The notes: generated by a model from the sequence alone, not told the origin. Shown: positions 1 to 7,155, numbered from the stretch's first letter. The stretch: 8,828 bases of DNA from Synergistales bacterium (GCA_026002715.1 BOCC01000093.1:1-8828); one strand, 5' to 3'. Program-made: numbers and translations.

Positions 1-445
1 GTCTTCGGGCGTTCTTACGGAACTGCACGTTGGCACATATGTCTTTGCCGATGCAAAGCGAGTTAAATCGGGCAGCGCCGCCATAGAAGAATGCGCTGCC
101 TGCGTACATGTCACAGTTGTAAGCGTTTCGCCGGGCAGAGCGATTATAGACGGAGGGGTAAAGGCGTTTGGCGGCGATATGAAGGGCGATACGCCTCCGC
201 TGTTCCTGAAGGGCTACGGAATTATACTGGACCATCCCGATCTTGTGTTTTCATCGATGACCGAGGAACACGGCGTTTTGGAAGCCGAAGACGGAGCGGA
301 TACAGGGCTGCGAATCGGACAGACGCTGCGAATAATTCCAAACCACATCTGTTCCGCAATCAATCTATACAACTATGTATATGCGCTGCGCGAGAACGGT
401 GTGACAGAAAAACTGAAGGTTGATTGCAGAGGATTGTCTTATTGA
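1..445 (+). CDS. D-serine dehydratase / D-threonine aldolase-like PLP enzyme, C-terminal part (5' truncated)
   Basis: Only the last 147 residues are in the window; the open frame starts at base 2 and ends with TGA at 443-445, so the gene begins upstream. The fragment resembles the C-terminal domain of the DSD1 / D-threonine aldolase group, whose N-terminal PLP barrel is related to alanine racemase. Visible family features are ELHVGTYVF near residues 7-15, IIDGGVKAFGGD around 48-59, the metal-site stretch TEEHG (His90) and IIPNHIC (His115, Cys117). In characterised members a His and a Cys or Asp in these positions bind a divalent metal beside PLP. Cys at the second position is as in eukaryotic D-serine dehydratase, whereas D-threonine aldolases often have Asp. 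Known activities are D-serine deamination to pyruvate and ammonia, or cleavage of D-threonine to glycine and acetaldehyde; the substrate here cannot be decided. It lies 45 bases upstream of the M20 gene on the same strand, suggesting cotranscription. Confidence 0.85.
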   Translation, partial: SSGVLTELHVGTYVFADAKRVKSGSAAIEECAACVHVTVVSVSPGRAIIDGGVKAFGGDMKGDTPPLFLKGYGIILDHPDLVFSSMTEEHGVLEAEDGADTGLRIGQTLRIIPNHICSAINLYNYVYALRENGVTEKLKVDCRGLSY

Positions 446-480
446 GTTTGAGTTTTCGCGTTAATATCCCTATATATGAT

Positions 481-484
481 GGAG
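481..484 (+). promoter_or_regulatory. Ribosome binding site that sets the M20 start
   Basis: GGAG lies 6 bases before the ATG at 491. The in-frame ATGs at 476 and 479 precede or overlap this site and have no Shine-Dalgarno of their own (upstream bases are TTAATATCCCTAT), so 491 is the better start. Confidence 0.6.
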
Positions 485-490
485 AATTGC

Positions 491-1672
491 ATGAAAGACA
501 GGATATTCAAAGAAATAGATGAGATCAAAGCTGAAATAATACAATTAGGCAGGGATATCCACGACAATCCGGAGCTCGGGTTTGAAGAGTACAAGACCGT
601 TGGCTTTATAAAGGCCATGTTTGAAAAACACGGTTTTACGATTGAAGAGAAATCAGGCGCTCTTGACACGGCCTTCAAGGCCAGGCTCAAGGGGAAGAAG
701 AAGGGTGTCACGGTCGCGTTTTTGGCTGAATTTGACGCGCTTCCCGGTTTGGGGCACGCCTGCGGACACAACCTCATAGCGGCTATATCTACTGGTGCGG
801 CTATCGGCTTAAGCAGAGTTATGGCCGATTTGGACGGTGAAATCGTTCTGATGGGCACTCCTGCTGAGGAGGGCGGCGGCGGTAAGATCAGGTTGTTGGA
901 AAAAGGCGAGTTTGATGATTTGGATTACGCCCTGATGACGCATCCGAGTACGGCAAACACGATTGACAAGGGTTGTCTTGCCGCGACGAAGATGGAAATA
1001 ACATATACAGGCCGTTCCGCTCATGCGTCCACGCCCGAAAAAGGCGTAAACGCGCTGCGGGCAGTCATACAGACCTTTAATTTGATTGATTCCTCGAGGG
1101 ATAGAATGCCCCTGAAATCCCAGATAAGCGGCATCATCTCAAACGGCGGCGTGGCGGCGGGCGTAATACCTGACCTCGCCCAGTGTAAGTTTTCGGTCAG
1201 AAGCGCCACTTTCGCCGAGCTCAAGACCGTGGTCGATATGGTAAAGACCGTCGTTAAATCTGTCGAGTGTTTTACCGGCGCGACTGCCACGATTACGACG
1301 GGGATAGTGTACGCGGAAAGGTATCAAAACCACGCAATAGGCGAGCTGTATAAGAAATATATGGAACAACAGGGCGAAATCGTCGACTATCCTCGTCCTG
1401 ACGCAAAATTAGGCTCGTCGGATATCGGCAATGTTTCGCTTAAAATACCAACCGTGCAAACCCATGTGAAAATTGCGGATGAGCCTGCCACCCTTCACAC
1501 TAAGGAATTTGCCGTGGCTTCCGCTTCGGACAGAGCGCAGGAAGGCGTAATGAAAGCGGCGAAGGCTTTAGCCTGCGCCGGATATGAGATCTTAACGGAT
1601 GAAAATCTGAGACGGATAATCAAGAAGGAATTTGACGAGAAGGTTCCGTTGTATTCGAGCCTGAGTTTATGA
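491..1672 (+). CDS. M20-family metallo-amidohydrolase (AbgB / PM20D2-like)
   Basis: Predicted 393-residue cytoplasmic amidohydrolase with no signal peptide. Catalytic-domain motifs run in order: RDIHDNPELGFEE (22-34), AEFDALPGLGHACGHNL (79-95), GTPAEEGGGGK (122-132), MTHP (149-152) and the late LHTKEFA (335-341). By family knowledge Cys91, His93, Glu127, His151 and His336 should bind the metal pair and Glu126 should be the general base. The lid/dimerisation domain occupies roughly 162-275 and has the usual GRSAHAS (His178). The length is normal. Relatives hydrolyse amide bonds in N-acyl amino acids, p-aminobenzoyl-glutamate or beta-alanyl dipeptides, so the exact substrate is open. ATGs also occur at 476 and 479, but only the one at 491 has a ribosome site (GGAG, 6 bases upstream), so I start there. 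It ends 48 bases before the transporter binding-protein gene, suggesting it processes imported peptides or acylated amino acids. Confidence 0.9.
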   Translation: MKDRIFKEIDEIKAEIIQLGRDIHDNPELGFEEYKTVGFIKAMFEKHGFTIEEKSGALDTAFKARLKGKKKGVTVAFLAEFDALPGLGHACGHNLIAAISTGAAIGLSRVMADLDGEIVLMGTPAEEGGGGKIRLLEKGEFDDLDYALMTHPSTANTIDKGCLAATKMEITYTGRSAHASTPEKGVNALRAVIQTFNLIDSSRDRMPLKSQISGIISNGGVAAGVIPDLAQCKFSVRSATFAELKTVVDMVKTVVKSVECFTGATATITTGIVYAERYQNHAIGELYKKYMEQQGEIVDYPRPDAKLGSSDIGNVSLKIPTVQTHVKIADEPATLHTKEFAVASASDRAQEGVMKAAKALACAGYEILTDENLRRIIKKEFDEKVPLYSSLSL

Positions 1673-1708
1673 GATTAGTATATGTTGCGTGTTATAAAAT
1701 AAAAAGAA

Positions 1709-1714
1709 AGAGGG
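1709..1714 (+). promoter_or_regulatory. Ribosome binding site of the binding-protein gene
   Basis: AGAGGG sits 6 bases before the ATG at 1721. An in-frame ATG at 1715 touches the site directly and would have no spacing, so initiation at 1721 is preferred; this removes two residues from the longest frame. Confidence 0.6.
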
Positions 1715-1720
1715 ATGATT

Positions 1721-3226
1721 ATGAGAAAGTTTCGTTGTTTAGCTATTTGCGCGCTTATGGTTTTAGGGGTAATATCCGGCAGCGCGAGCGCCGCGGCTTC
1801 AGCCGCGTCGCCAAAGTACAAAAAGGAAATTATCTACGCTACCCTTGGGAAGATAATCACTATTGACCCGCATGCCCAAAGCAACACGGAGCACAACTAC
1901 GTGTTCAGGACAGTGTTCGACACCCTGCTCCGCTACGACTGGGGAAGCGCCACGATCAACCCAAGGCTTGCCACGTCTTGGGCGACGGACGACGCGAAGA
2001 TATACACGCTGAAGCTTCGCAGCGATGCGTTTTTCCATAACGGCGAGCAGGTAAAAGCCTCTGACGTAGCATTTACATTCAAGCGCGCCGTGGGGACGAA
2101 TTCCGCTAATGCCGTTGGCATATTGATAGAGAACATGGAACTTGTCAACGATTTTGAGATAAAGATCGTTCTCAAACGGCCAAATGTCGACTTCCCGTAT
2201 CTGCTGTGCAACCCCAACGCTTCCATTATGTCCGAAAAAGCTGTCAAAGATGATCCCGTAGAGGGACCGGGCGTAGGCAGCGGAGTTTGGAAAATCGACT
2301 CTTATGAGTTTGGCGATTATTTCAGGCTTGTGCGCAACGATAACTATTGGGGCGAGAAAGCCCTGGCGGAAGTGCTTACCATTCGCTATATTCCGGACGC
2401 CACAGGACGCCTCATCGCTTTGGAAACAGGTGAAATAGACGTCTGCCAGAACCCAGATCCGCTCAACGTCAAAAAAATCTCGGAGACTCCCGGTTTGGCA
2501 ATACAAACATGGGACGCTTCGACTATGACGTATATCGCGATGAATATGTCAAAACCGCCCTTCAACAACAAAGATTTCCGCATGGCTATTGCCCATGCCG
2601 TCAACCGTAAGGAATTTATCGAAGTAGGCAGAAACGGCTACGCCAGAGAAGCGTTCAACTTCTGGGGCTGGTCGCAATACGGCCACAACGGCGGGACGAC
2701 CCCTTATGAGTACAATCTTGATTTGGCCAAAGAATACTTGGCGAAAGCGTACCCTAACGGTGGGGCGAAGTTTGAAATTACCGTGGCCCCTGATCGTAAA
2801 CTGATTGCTGAGTTTCTTCAGGCCAAACTTAAAGAAATAGGCATTGAAGTTACAATCGCTGAAACCGACTATGCCGGACTGACCTCTACGTTGGCGGCAG
2901 GCAGGCATGAAGCAACTGCGTATGGCGTAGGGCTAAATCCGTGGGGTGATACGATCAGGAATATGATTTGCCCCGGAGGCGCCAACTCGGCGTTCATCAA
3001 CGATCCGAGAATCAACGAACTGATGGATACGGCAGTCACTGAGCTTGACGACGCAAAACGCCGCGCGATGTACGCAAAGATACAGCAGATATTATACGAG
3101 GAAGCTCCTTATGTGCCTCTTTACTACGCGACCGGTTTCTTAGCGGTAAAAGAGGGCATCAGCGGAATTGAGTTCCATATGGGTTCCATGCACAATCTGT
3201 CATACATACATATGGTCGAGAATTAA
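1721..3226 (+). CDS. Peptide ABC transporter substrate-binding protein (SBP_bac_5 family)
   Basis: A 501-residue extracytoplasmic solute-binding protein of the DppA/OppA family, which captures the ligand and delivers it to the permeases encoded next. The N-terminus is a classical Sec signal peptide: basic MRKFR, hydrophobic core around 6-19, then SGSASA with likely cleavage near residues 24-29. There is no Leu-x-x-Cys lipobox, so the protein should be free in a periplasm rather than lipid-anchored. Family features include IDPHAQSN near 48-54, the PRLATSW stretch at 81-87 followed by the FHNGEQVKASDVAFTFKR segment at 105-122, and GVWKIDSYEFGDYFRLVRN around 188-206. Length is typical. The family covers dipeptides, oligopeptides, glutathione, nickel and some sugars, so the ligand is unknown; the amidohydrolase and D-amino-acid enzyme upstream favour short peptides or acylated amino acids. 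The stop at 3226 is followed by hairpins before the next gene. Confidence 0.95.
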   Translation: MRKFRCLAICALMVLGVISGSASAAASAASPKYKKEIIYATLGKIITIDPHAQSNTEHNYVFRTVFDTLLRYDWGSATINPRLATSWATDDAKIYTLKLRSDAFFHNGEQVKASDVAFTFKRAVGTNSANAVGILIENMELVNDFEIKIVLKRPNVDFPYLLCNPNASIMSEKAVKDDPVEGPGVGSGVWKIDSYEFGDYFRLVRNDNYWGEKALAEVLTIRYIPDATGRLIALETGEIDVCQNPDPLNVKKISETPGLAIQTWDASTMTYIAMNMSKPPFNNKDFRMAIAHAVNRKEFIEVGRNGYAREAFNFWGWSQYGHNGGTTPYEYNLDLAKEYLAKAYPNGGAKFEITVAPDRKLIAEFLQAKLKEIGIEVTIAETDYAGLTSTLAAGRHEATAYGVGLNPWGDTIRNMICPGGANSAFINDPRINELMDTAVTELDDAKRRAMYAKIQQILYEEAPYVPLYYATGFLAVKEGISGIEFHMGSMHNLSYIHMVEN

Positions 3227-3240
3227 GAAATCGCTGATTG

Positions 3241-3254
3241 AACCCATAGGGGTT
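3241..3254 (+). other. Small hairpin after the binding-protein gene
   Basis: AACCC at 3241-3245 can pair with GGGTT at 3250-3254 around a four-base loop. It has no T run after it. It stands directly before the stronger hairpin at 3258-3284 and may help protect the upstream mRNA end. Confidence 0.35.
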
Positions 3255-3257
3255 TCA

Positions 3258-3290
3258 GGGGGCCGTGAGGACGAACGGGCCCCCGATTTT
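3258..3290 (+). terminator. GC-rich hairpin with short T run, likely partial terminator inside the operon
   Basis: GGGGGCC at 3258-3264 pairs perfectly with GGCCCCC at 3278-3284. The stem continues by GT (3265-3266) with AC (3275-3276) past one bulged G at 3277, leaving an eight-base loop. GATTTT follows at 3285-3290. The T run is short, so read-through into the permease gene is expected. A hairpin between a binding-protein gene and its permease genes is a common way to give more binding protein than membrane parts, by 3'-end protection or partial termination. That role is inferred from position and structure. Confidence 0.6.
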
Positions 3291-3295
3291 AAAGC

Positions 3296-3300
3296 GGAGG
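3296..3300 (+). promoter_or_regulatory. Ribosome binding site that sets the first permease start
   Basis: GGAGG lies 9 bases before the ATG at 3310. A longer frame from a GTG at 3265 would start inside the hairpin and lacks a good ribosome site, so 3310 is chosen. Confidence 0.75.
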
Positions 3301-3309
3301 TTGGATAAT

Positions 3310-4290
3310 ATGTATCGTTACGTGCTTAAAAGGCTTCTACTGATGATACCTGTTATGCTGGGGGTCTCATTGCTTGTTTATTGCGTATTGGACCTGGCTC
3401 CCGGTGATGCCGTCAGTTTTCTGGCGCCCGCTGACGCCACATTGGAGGAGCGGGAGCAAATTAGGCACGATCTGGGTTTGGATAGAAATGTTTTTATCCG
3501 CTACGCGGAGTACATGGTCAATATGTTCCATGGAGATTTAGGCAAATCCTATCTGACAGGCAGAGACGTTTTTAAAACCTTTGCCGAAAAGGTTCCAAAT
3601 ACCCTTTATATGGGTTTTACAGCGGTTTTTATTTCGGTTATCCTTTCCATCCCATTAGGCATATACGCCGCGATTCACCGAGGTACGCTGCGGGATAACG
3701 CCAGTATGGTCTTTGCCCTGTTCGGCATTTCCATACCGAATTTTTGGCTGGGACTTTTGCTTATTCTGTATTTTTCCCTCAAATTGAGATGGCTTCCGTC
3801 AGGAGGCGCGCAGAGACCCGAGAGCGTCATTCTTCCGGCCATTACCCTTGGCTTCGGTATGATGGCTATGCTGGCGAGAACAACGAGATCGTCCATGCTC
3901 GAGGTTATAAATCAGGATTATCTTCGCACGGCAAGGGCGAAAGGCGTTCCTGAGAGAGTTGTTATCAATAAGCATGCCTTGAAGAACGCGCTTATACCTA
4001 TTATAACCATAATAGGCACGCAGATATCCACCGTGCTGGGCGGTGCGGTTGTGACGGAAACCGTTTTTTCATGGCCGGGGGTCGGCCGTTTGATAGTCGA
4101 TTCCCTGAACTCGAGGGACACCCCGCAGGTAACGGGCTCCGTTATACTTACGACCTTATTTCTGAGTTTTATAGTGCTGCTGGTCGATATTCTTTATGGC
4201 GTGGTGGATCCTCGCATAAAAGCGCAGTACACGTCGTCTAAGAAAAGAGGGAAAAGCGTTGGAGCAGACAAGCAAAAAGTTAGCGCATGA
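3310..4290 (+). CDS. dppB: Peptide ABC transporter permease, DppB type
   Basis: A 326-residue inner-membrane permease, the first of two forming the peptide channel. It begins with MYRYVLKRLLLMIPVMLGVS, the typical DppB/OppB start with TM1 near residues 8-28. Further membrane segments are visible near 98-121, 131-156, 172-190, 228-250 and 276-298, giving six. A periplasmic stretch after TM1 contains the conserved LGLDRNVFIRYAEYM and GDLGKSY segments. The cytoplasmic coupling (EAA) loop reads DYLRTARAKGVPERVVINKH at 203-222, the site that contacts an ATPase. It ends in VVDPRI followed by a basic tail, as usual for the family. The 3' end overlaps the next permease frame by 32 bases, which implies coupled translation. 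The symbol is by family type; OppB, GsiC or NikB relatives cannot be excluded from sequence alone. Confidence 0.95.
   Translation: MYRYVLKRLLLMIPVMLGVSLLVYCVLDLAPGDAVSFLAPADATLEEREQIRHDLGLDRNVFIRYAEYMVNMFHGDLGKSYLTGRDVFKTFAEKVPNTLYMGFTAVFISVILSIPLGIYAAIHRGTLRDNASMVFALFGISIPNFWLGLLLILYFSLKLRWLPSGGAQRPESVILPAITLGFGMMAMLARTTRSSMLEVINQDYLRTARAKGVPERVVINKHALKNALIPIITIIGTQISTVLGGAVVTETVFSWPGVGRLIVDSLNSRDTPQVTGSVILTTLFLSFIVLLVDILYGVVDPRIKAQYTSSKKRGKSVGADKQKVSA
4247..4251 (+). promoter_or_regulatory. Ribosome binding site supporting a TTG start
   Basis: GAGGG lies 7 bases before the TTG at 4259, inside the 3' end of the upstream permease gene. No ATG or GTG start occurs in this frame before the first membrane segment, so this site is the main support for TTG initiation. 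Confidence 0.65.
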
Positions 4291-5152
4291 ACCGGAAAAA
4301 AGAGAACGCAGCCAGACTACCGAGATATTGCGCAGGCTCAGAAAGAACAAGGGCGCTATGCTTGGGCTCGCCATAGTGGTGTTCTTGGTCTTGGTCTCGA
4401 TATTTTCCAGCGTTTATTTTGATTATGATTCTCAGGTCATAAGACAGAACATGCTTCAACGCTTGAAAAGCCCCAGCGCTGAGCATATTTTCGGAACAGA
4501 TGAACTAGGCCGCGACCTTTTCGTCCGCGTGCTTTATGGCTCCAGATACTCCCTCGTAATTGGCGTCGTTTCAGTTTTAATCGCGCTTGTATTGGGGGTT
4601 TTTTTAGGGGCGATCGCGGGATACTTCGGCGATGTGGTGGAAGAGGTCATCATGCGCGGCACGGATATATTCCAGTCCGTTCCTATTACTATTATGGCTA
4701 TAGTGATAGTGGTGTCTCTCGGGCAGAATATGATTAACCTCATGATAGCGATAGGTCTGACCTCCGTACCAGGCTTCGTCCGCATTACGAGAGCTTCCGT
4801 GCTTACCGTGAAGAATCAGGAATTTGTGGAGGCCTCCAAGGCTATCGGTCTAAGTAAAGCTAACATTATATTCAACCACATCCTGCCTAATTGCCTCGCC
4901 CCGATTATAGTGCAAACTACCCTCAGAGTGGCGACCGCGATTGTAACCGCGTCGACTTTGAGCTTTCTGGGCCTTGGAATCCCCGCGCCGCGGCCAGAAT
5001 GGGGCGGTCTGCTGGCGACTGGCAGAGCTCACATCCGCGATTATTCATATATGACTTTTTTCCCCGGTCTCGCCATAATGATCACCGTATTGGCTTTGAA
5101 TCTTCTGGGCGACGGTCTTCGCGACGCTCTTGACCCCAAGCTTAAAAAATAG
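4259..5152 (+). CDS. dppC: Peptide ABC transporter permease, DppC type (TTG start)
   Basis: A 297-residue inner-membrane permease that pairs with DppB. A charged cytoplasmic N-terminus (1-33) with RRLRKNKGAMLGL leads into TM1 near 34-51, matching the OppC N-terminal domain. The conserved HIFGTDELGRDLFVRVLYGS segment lies at 76-95, followed by membrane segments near 97-121, 141-155, 158-172, 212-233 and 264-284. The coupling (EAA) loop is QEFVEASKAIGLSKANIIFN at 187-206. The C-terminus has the family pattern GDGLRDALDPKLKK. Initiation is at TTG, backed by a well-placed GAGGG; the gene overlaps dppB by 32 bases. Its stop (TAG 5150-5152) lies 10 bases before the dppD start and shares a base with that gene's ribosome site. 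It is complete and normal in length. Confidence 0.95.
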   Translation: MEQTSKKLAHEPEKRERSQTTEILRRLRKNKGAMLGLAIVVFLVLVSIFSSVYFDYDSQVIRQNMLQRLKSPSAEHIFGTDELGRDLFVRVLYGSRYSLVIGVVSVLIALVLGVFLGAIAGYFGDVVEEVIMRGTDIFQSVPITIMAIVIVVSLGQNMINLMIAIGLTSVPGFVRITRASVLTVKNQEFVEASKAIGLSKANIIFNHILPNCLAPIIVQTTLRVATAIVTASTLSFLGLGIPAPRPEWGGLLATGRAHIRDYSYMTFFPGLAIMITVLALNLLGDGLRDALDPKLKK

Positions 5153-5157
5153 AGAGG
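5152..5157 (+). promoter_or_regulatory. Ribosome binding site that sets the first ATPase start
   Basis: GAGAGG lies 5 bases before the ATG at 5163. The longer frame from a TTG at 5130 would overlap dppC and place this site inside the coding sequence, so 5163 is preferred. Confidence 0.6.
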
Positions 5158-5162
5158 CATCT

Positions 5163-6182
5163 ATGAATAACGACGACGCGGTTTTAAATGTGGTTTTAAA
5201 TGTGGAAAATCTGACGGTTTATTACGAGCTCGAGGAAGAAACCGTCAAGGCCGTAAATAACGTAAATCTCAAGCTAAGCAAAGGCAAGACTTTGGGCATT
5301 GTCGGTGAGACAGGCGCCGGAAAAACTACGACCGCGCTTTCTTTGCTTCGTCTGATTCAAATGCCGCCCGGCGTTATTAAAAGCGGACAGATAACCGTTT
5401 GCGGAAACGACATATTGTCCCTGCCCCTCAATAAGATGGAAGAAATAAGGGGTAAAGATATCGCCATGATATTTCAGGACCCTATGACCTCCCTGAACCC
5501 GGTATTCACAGTGGTCGATCAGATAGCCGAGAGCTTGCAAACGCATGAAAAACTGACAAAGGACAGCGCCTATAACAAGGCGCTTGATATGCTTGAAATG
5601 GTTGGAATATCGCGAAGCAGGGGCTGGGAGTATCCGCATCAGTTTTCGGGCGGTATGAAGCAGCGGGTCGGTATAGCGATGGCGCTTGCCTGCAATCCTA
5701 AACTTTTGATAGCGGATGAGCCTACGTCCGCGCTTGATGTCACGATTCAAGCTCAGGTGCTGGATTTAATGAAGGAACTCAAAGGCAAGTATCAGATGGC
5801 TATGATAATGATCACTCACGATTTGGGAATAGTAGCTGAGATCTGTGACGAGGTGGCCGTCATGTATGCGGGCAGCATAGTGGAACAGGGCACCTTGGAC
5901 GAATTGTTCAATCATACTCTGCATCCTTATACCGAGGGGCTTTTTAATTCCCTGCCCAATATAAACGACAGGCAATCCGTGCTAAAACCCATTCCGGGCC
6001 TTATGCCGGACCCTACCAACCTGCCGGATCACTGCGCTTTCGCGCCGCGTTGCTCCTATGTTTGCGACCAGTGCCTGCAAAAACGAGCCGAGCTGATCTC
6101 ATTCGGCGAAACCCACAAGACCGCCTGTATCGCTTATGAAGCCGCGGATTTTCATATCAGAAGAGGGCGAAAAAATGGCTGA
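5163..6182 (+). CDS. dppD: Peptide ABC transporter ATP-binding protein, DppD type
   Basis: A 339-residue cytoplasmic ATPase that powers import with DppF. All nucleotide-binding motifs are canonical: Walker A GETGAGKT (48-55), Q-loop Gln105 in [10 protein letters not shown], signature FSGGMKQR (161-168), Walker B LLIADE (181-186, catalytic Glu186) and switch His219 in ITHD. The C-terminal oligopeptide-transporter extension follows ([13 protein letters not shown], 253-265), with cysteines at 291, 297, 301, 304 and 322. That cysteine pattern is common in DppD/OppD proteins and binds a [4Fe-4S] cluster in at least one mycobacterial relative; binding here is inferred. An in-frame 12-base tandem duplication gives VLNVVLNV at residues 7-14, just before the ATPase fold starts. 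The start at 5163 rests on GAGAGG. The end overlaps dppF by 8 bases. Confidence 0.95.
   Translation: MNNDDAVLNVVLNVENLTVYYELEEETVKAVNNVNLKLSKGKTLGIVGETGAGKTTTALSLLRLIQMPPGVIKSGQITVCGNDILSLPLNKMEEIRGKDIAMIFQDPMTSLNPVFTVVDQIAESLQTHEKLTKDSAYNKALDMLEMVGISRSRGWEYPHQFSGGMKQRVGIAMALACNPKLLIADEPTSALDVTIQAQVLDLMKELKGKYQMAMIMITHDLGIVAEICDEVAVMYAGSIVEQGTLDELFNHTLHPYTEGLFNSLPNINDRQSVLKPIPGLMPDPTNLPDHCAFAPRCSYVCDQCLQKRAELISFGETHKTACIAYEAADFHIRRGRKNG
5181..5204 (+). repeat. 12-base tandem duplication inside dppD
   Basis: GTTTTAAATGTG occurs at 5181-5192 and again, identical, at 5193-5204. It is in frame and encodes VLNV twice near the N-terminus of the ATPase. It looks like a recent slippage duplication; because it is a multiple of three it does not break the gene. 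Confidence 0.85.
6163..6167 (+). promoter_or_regulatory. Ribosome binding site that sets the second ATPase start
   Basis: GAGGG lies 7 bases before the ATG at 6175, within the end of dppD. An upstream in-frame ATG at 6136 would add 13 residues not expected at the start of the family, so 6175 is chosen. Confidence 0.7.
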
Positions 6183-7155
6183 TAAGATACTTGAAGTAAT
6201 AAATCTGTCAAAATATTTCAAGACGCCAAGGGGTATGCTGCACGCGGTAGATGACGTAAGTTTCGATATAGAAAAAGGAAAGACGCTTGGTATAGTAGGG
6301 GAATCGGGCTGCGGGAAATCCACGGCGGGAAGGGCGATCCTGCGCCTCACCGAGCCTACGGCCGGGCAGGTTATATTTGAAGGCACAGACATAACCAAAT
6401 TGAACGTTCGGCAAATGAATCAAAAGCGCAGGGATATGCAAATTATCTTTCAGGATCCCTTTTCCTCGCTTGACCCGAGAAAAACTATTAACCAAACTGT
6501 TTCAGAACCAATTATAGCAAACAAGATACTGACCGATAAAGAGAAGATCCGCGCAAGAGTGCGGGAGCTTATGGAGGTTGTGGGCCTTGCCGAAAGGCTT
6601 ATAAACTCATATCCCCATGAATTGGACGGCGGACGCAGACAGCGTATCGGAATTGCTAGGGCGCTCGCCATGAACCCCAAATTTATCGTCTGCGACGAAC
6701 CTGTTTCGGCGCTCGACGTATCCATTCAGGCACAGATTCTCAACCTGATGAAAGATCTGCAAAAGCAGCTTGGTCTGACTTATATATTTATAACCCATGA
6801 TTTGTCGGTCATAAACCACTTTTCCGACGACATCGCCGTTATGTATTTAGGGAAATTGGTGGAAAAAGCGCCCGCCGAGGAGCTTTTTACGTATCCATTG
6901 CATCCGTATACACAGGCTCTGCTTTCGGCCATCCCTGTACCGGAGGTAGGAGGCCCGAAGAGGCAGCGCATTATTTTAAAGGGCGAAATAACATCTCCAA
7001 TAAATCTGCCTGACGAATGCAGATTCGCTAAGCGTTGCATATATGCCGATGATAAATGTTTAGAAAAAAACCCTGAACTGCGAGAAATAAAGCCCGGTCA
7101 TTTTATATCGTGCTGTTATTCGGAAAGATTTTTAAGCGATATATACCGTCGATGA
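6175..7155 (+). CDS. dppF: Peptide ABC transporter ATP-binding protein, DppF type, with altered signature motif
   Basis: A 326-residue partner ATPase of DppD. Motifs: Walker A GESGCGKS (42-49), Q-loop Gln93 in [10 protein letters not shown], Walker B FIVCDE (170-175, Glu175) and switch His208 in ITHD. The signature is [17 protein letters not shown] at 148-164, so the usual SGGQ serine is Asp151 and the Gln is Arg154. In an ABC dimer this signature would face the Walker A of DppD, so one ATP site may be less active. My recollection is that LDGGRRQR occurs in other DppF-like proteins, so it is probably a lineage feature rather than damage. The C-terminal extension ([12 protein letters not shown], 243-254) carries cysteines at 282, 288, 295, 313 and 314, as in DppD. 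The start overlaps dppD by 8 bases, indicating coupled translation. OppF is an alternative name. Confidence 0.95.
   Translation: MADKILEVINLSKYFKTPRGMLHAVDDVSFDIEKGKTLGIVGESGCGKSTAGRAILRLTEPTAGQVIFEGTDITKLNVRQMNQKRRDMQIIFQDPFSSLDPRKTINQTVSEPIIANKILTDKEKIRARVRELMEVVGLAERLINSYPHELDGGRRQRIGIARALAMNPKFIVCDEPVSALDVSIQAQILNLMKDLQKQLGLTYIFITHDLSVINHFSDDIAVMYLGKLVEKAPAEELFTYPLHPYTQALLSAIPVPEVGGPKRQRIILKGEITSPINLPDECRFAKRCIYADDKCLEKNPELREIKPGHFISCCYSERFLSDIYRR

Noticed and set aside
448..476. Promoter-like TTGAGT and TATATA with 17-base spacing before the M20 gene
   Set aside because: Each box matches consensus at only four of six bases, and the implied transcript start (about 483) would fall within the ribosome site of the M20 gene, leaving no usable leader.
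1693..1700. TATAAAAT as a -10 box before the binding-protein gene
   Set aside because: No credible -35 box lies 16-18 bases upstream, and AT-rich spacers before ribosome sites are common in this window.
1799..2506. Long 235-codon minus-strand open frame opposite the binding-protein gene
   Set aside because: It is antisense to a clear SBP_bac_5 coding sequence, has no recognisable domain, and its composition follows from the codon pattern of the real gene.
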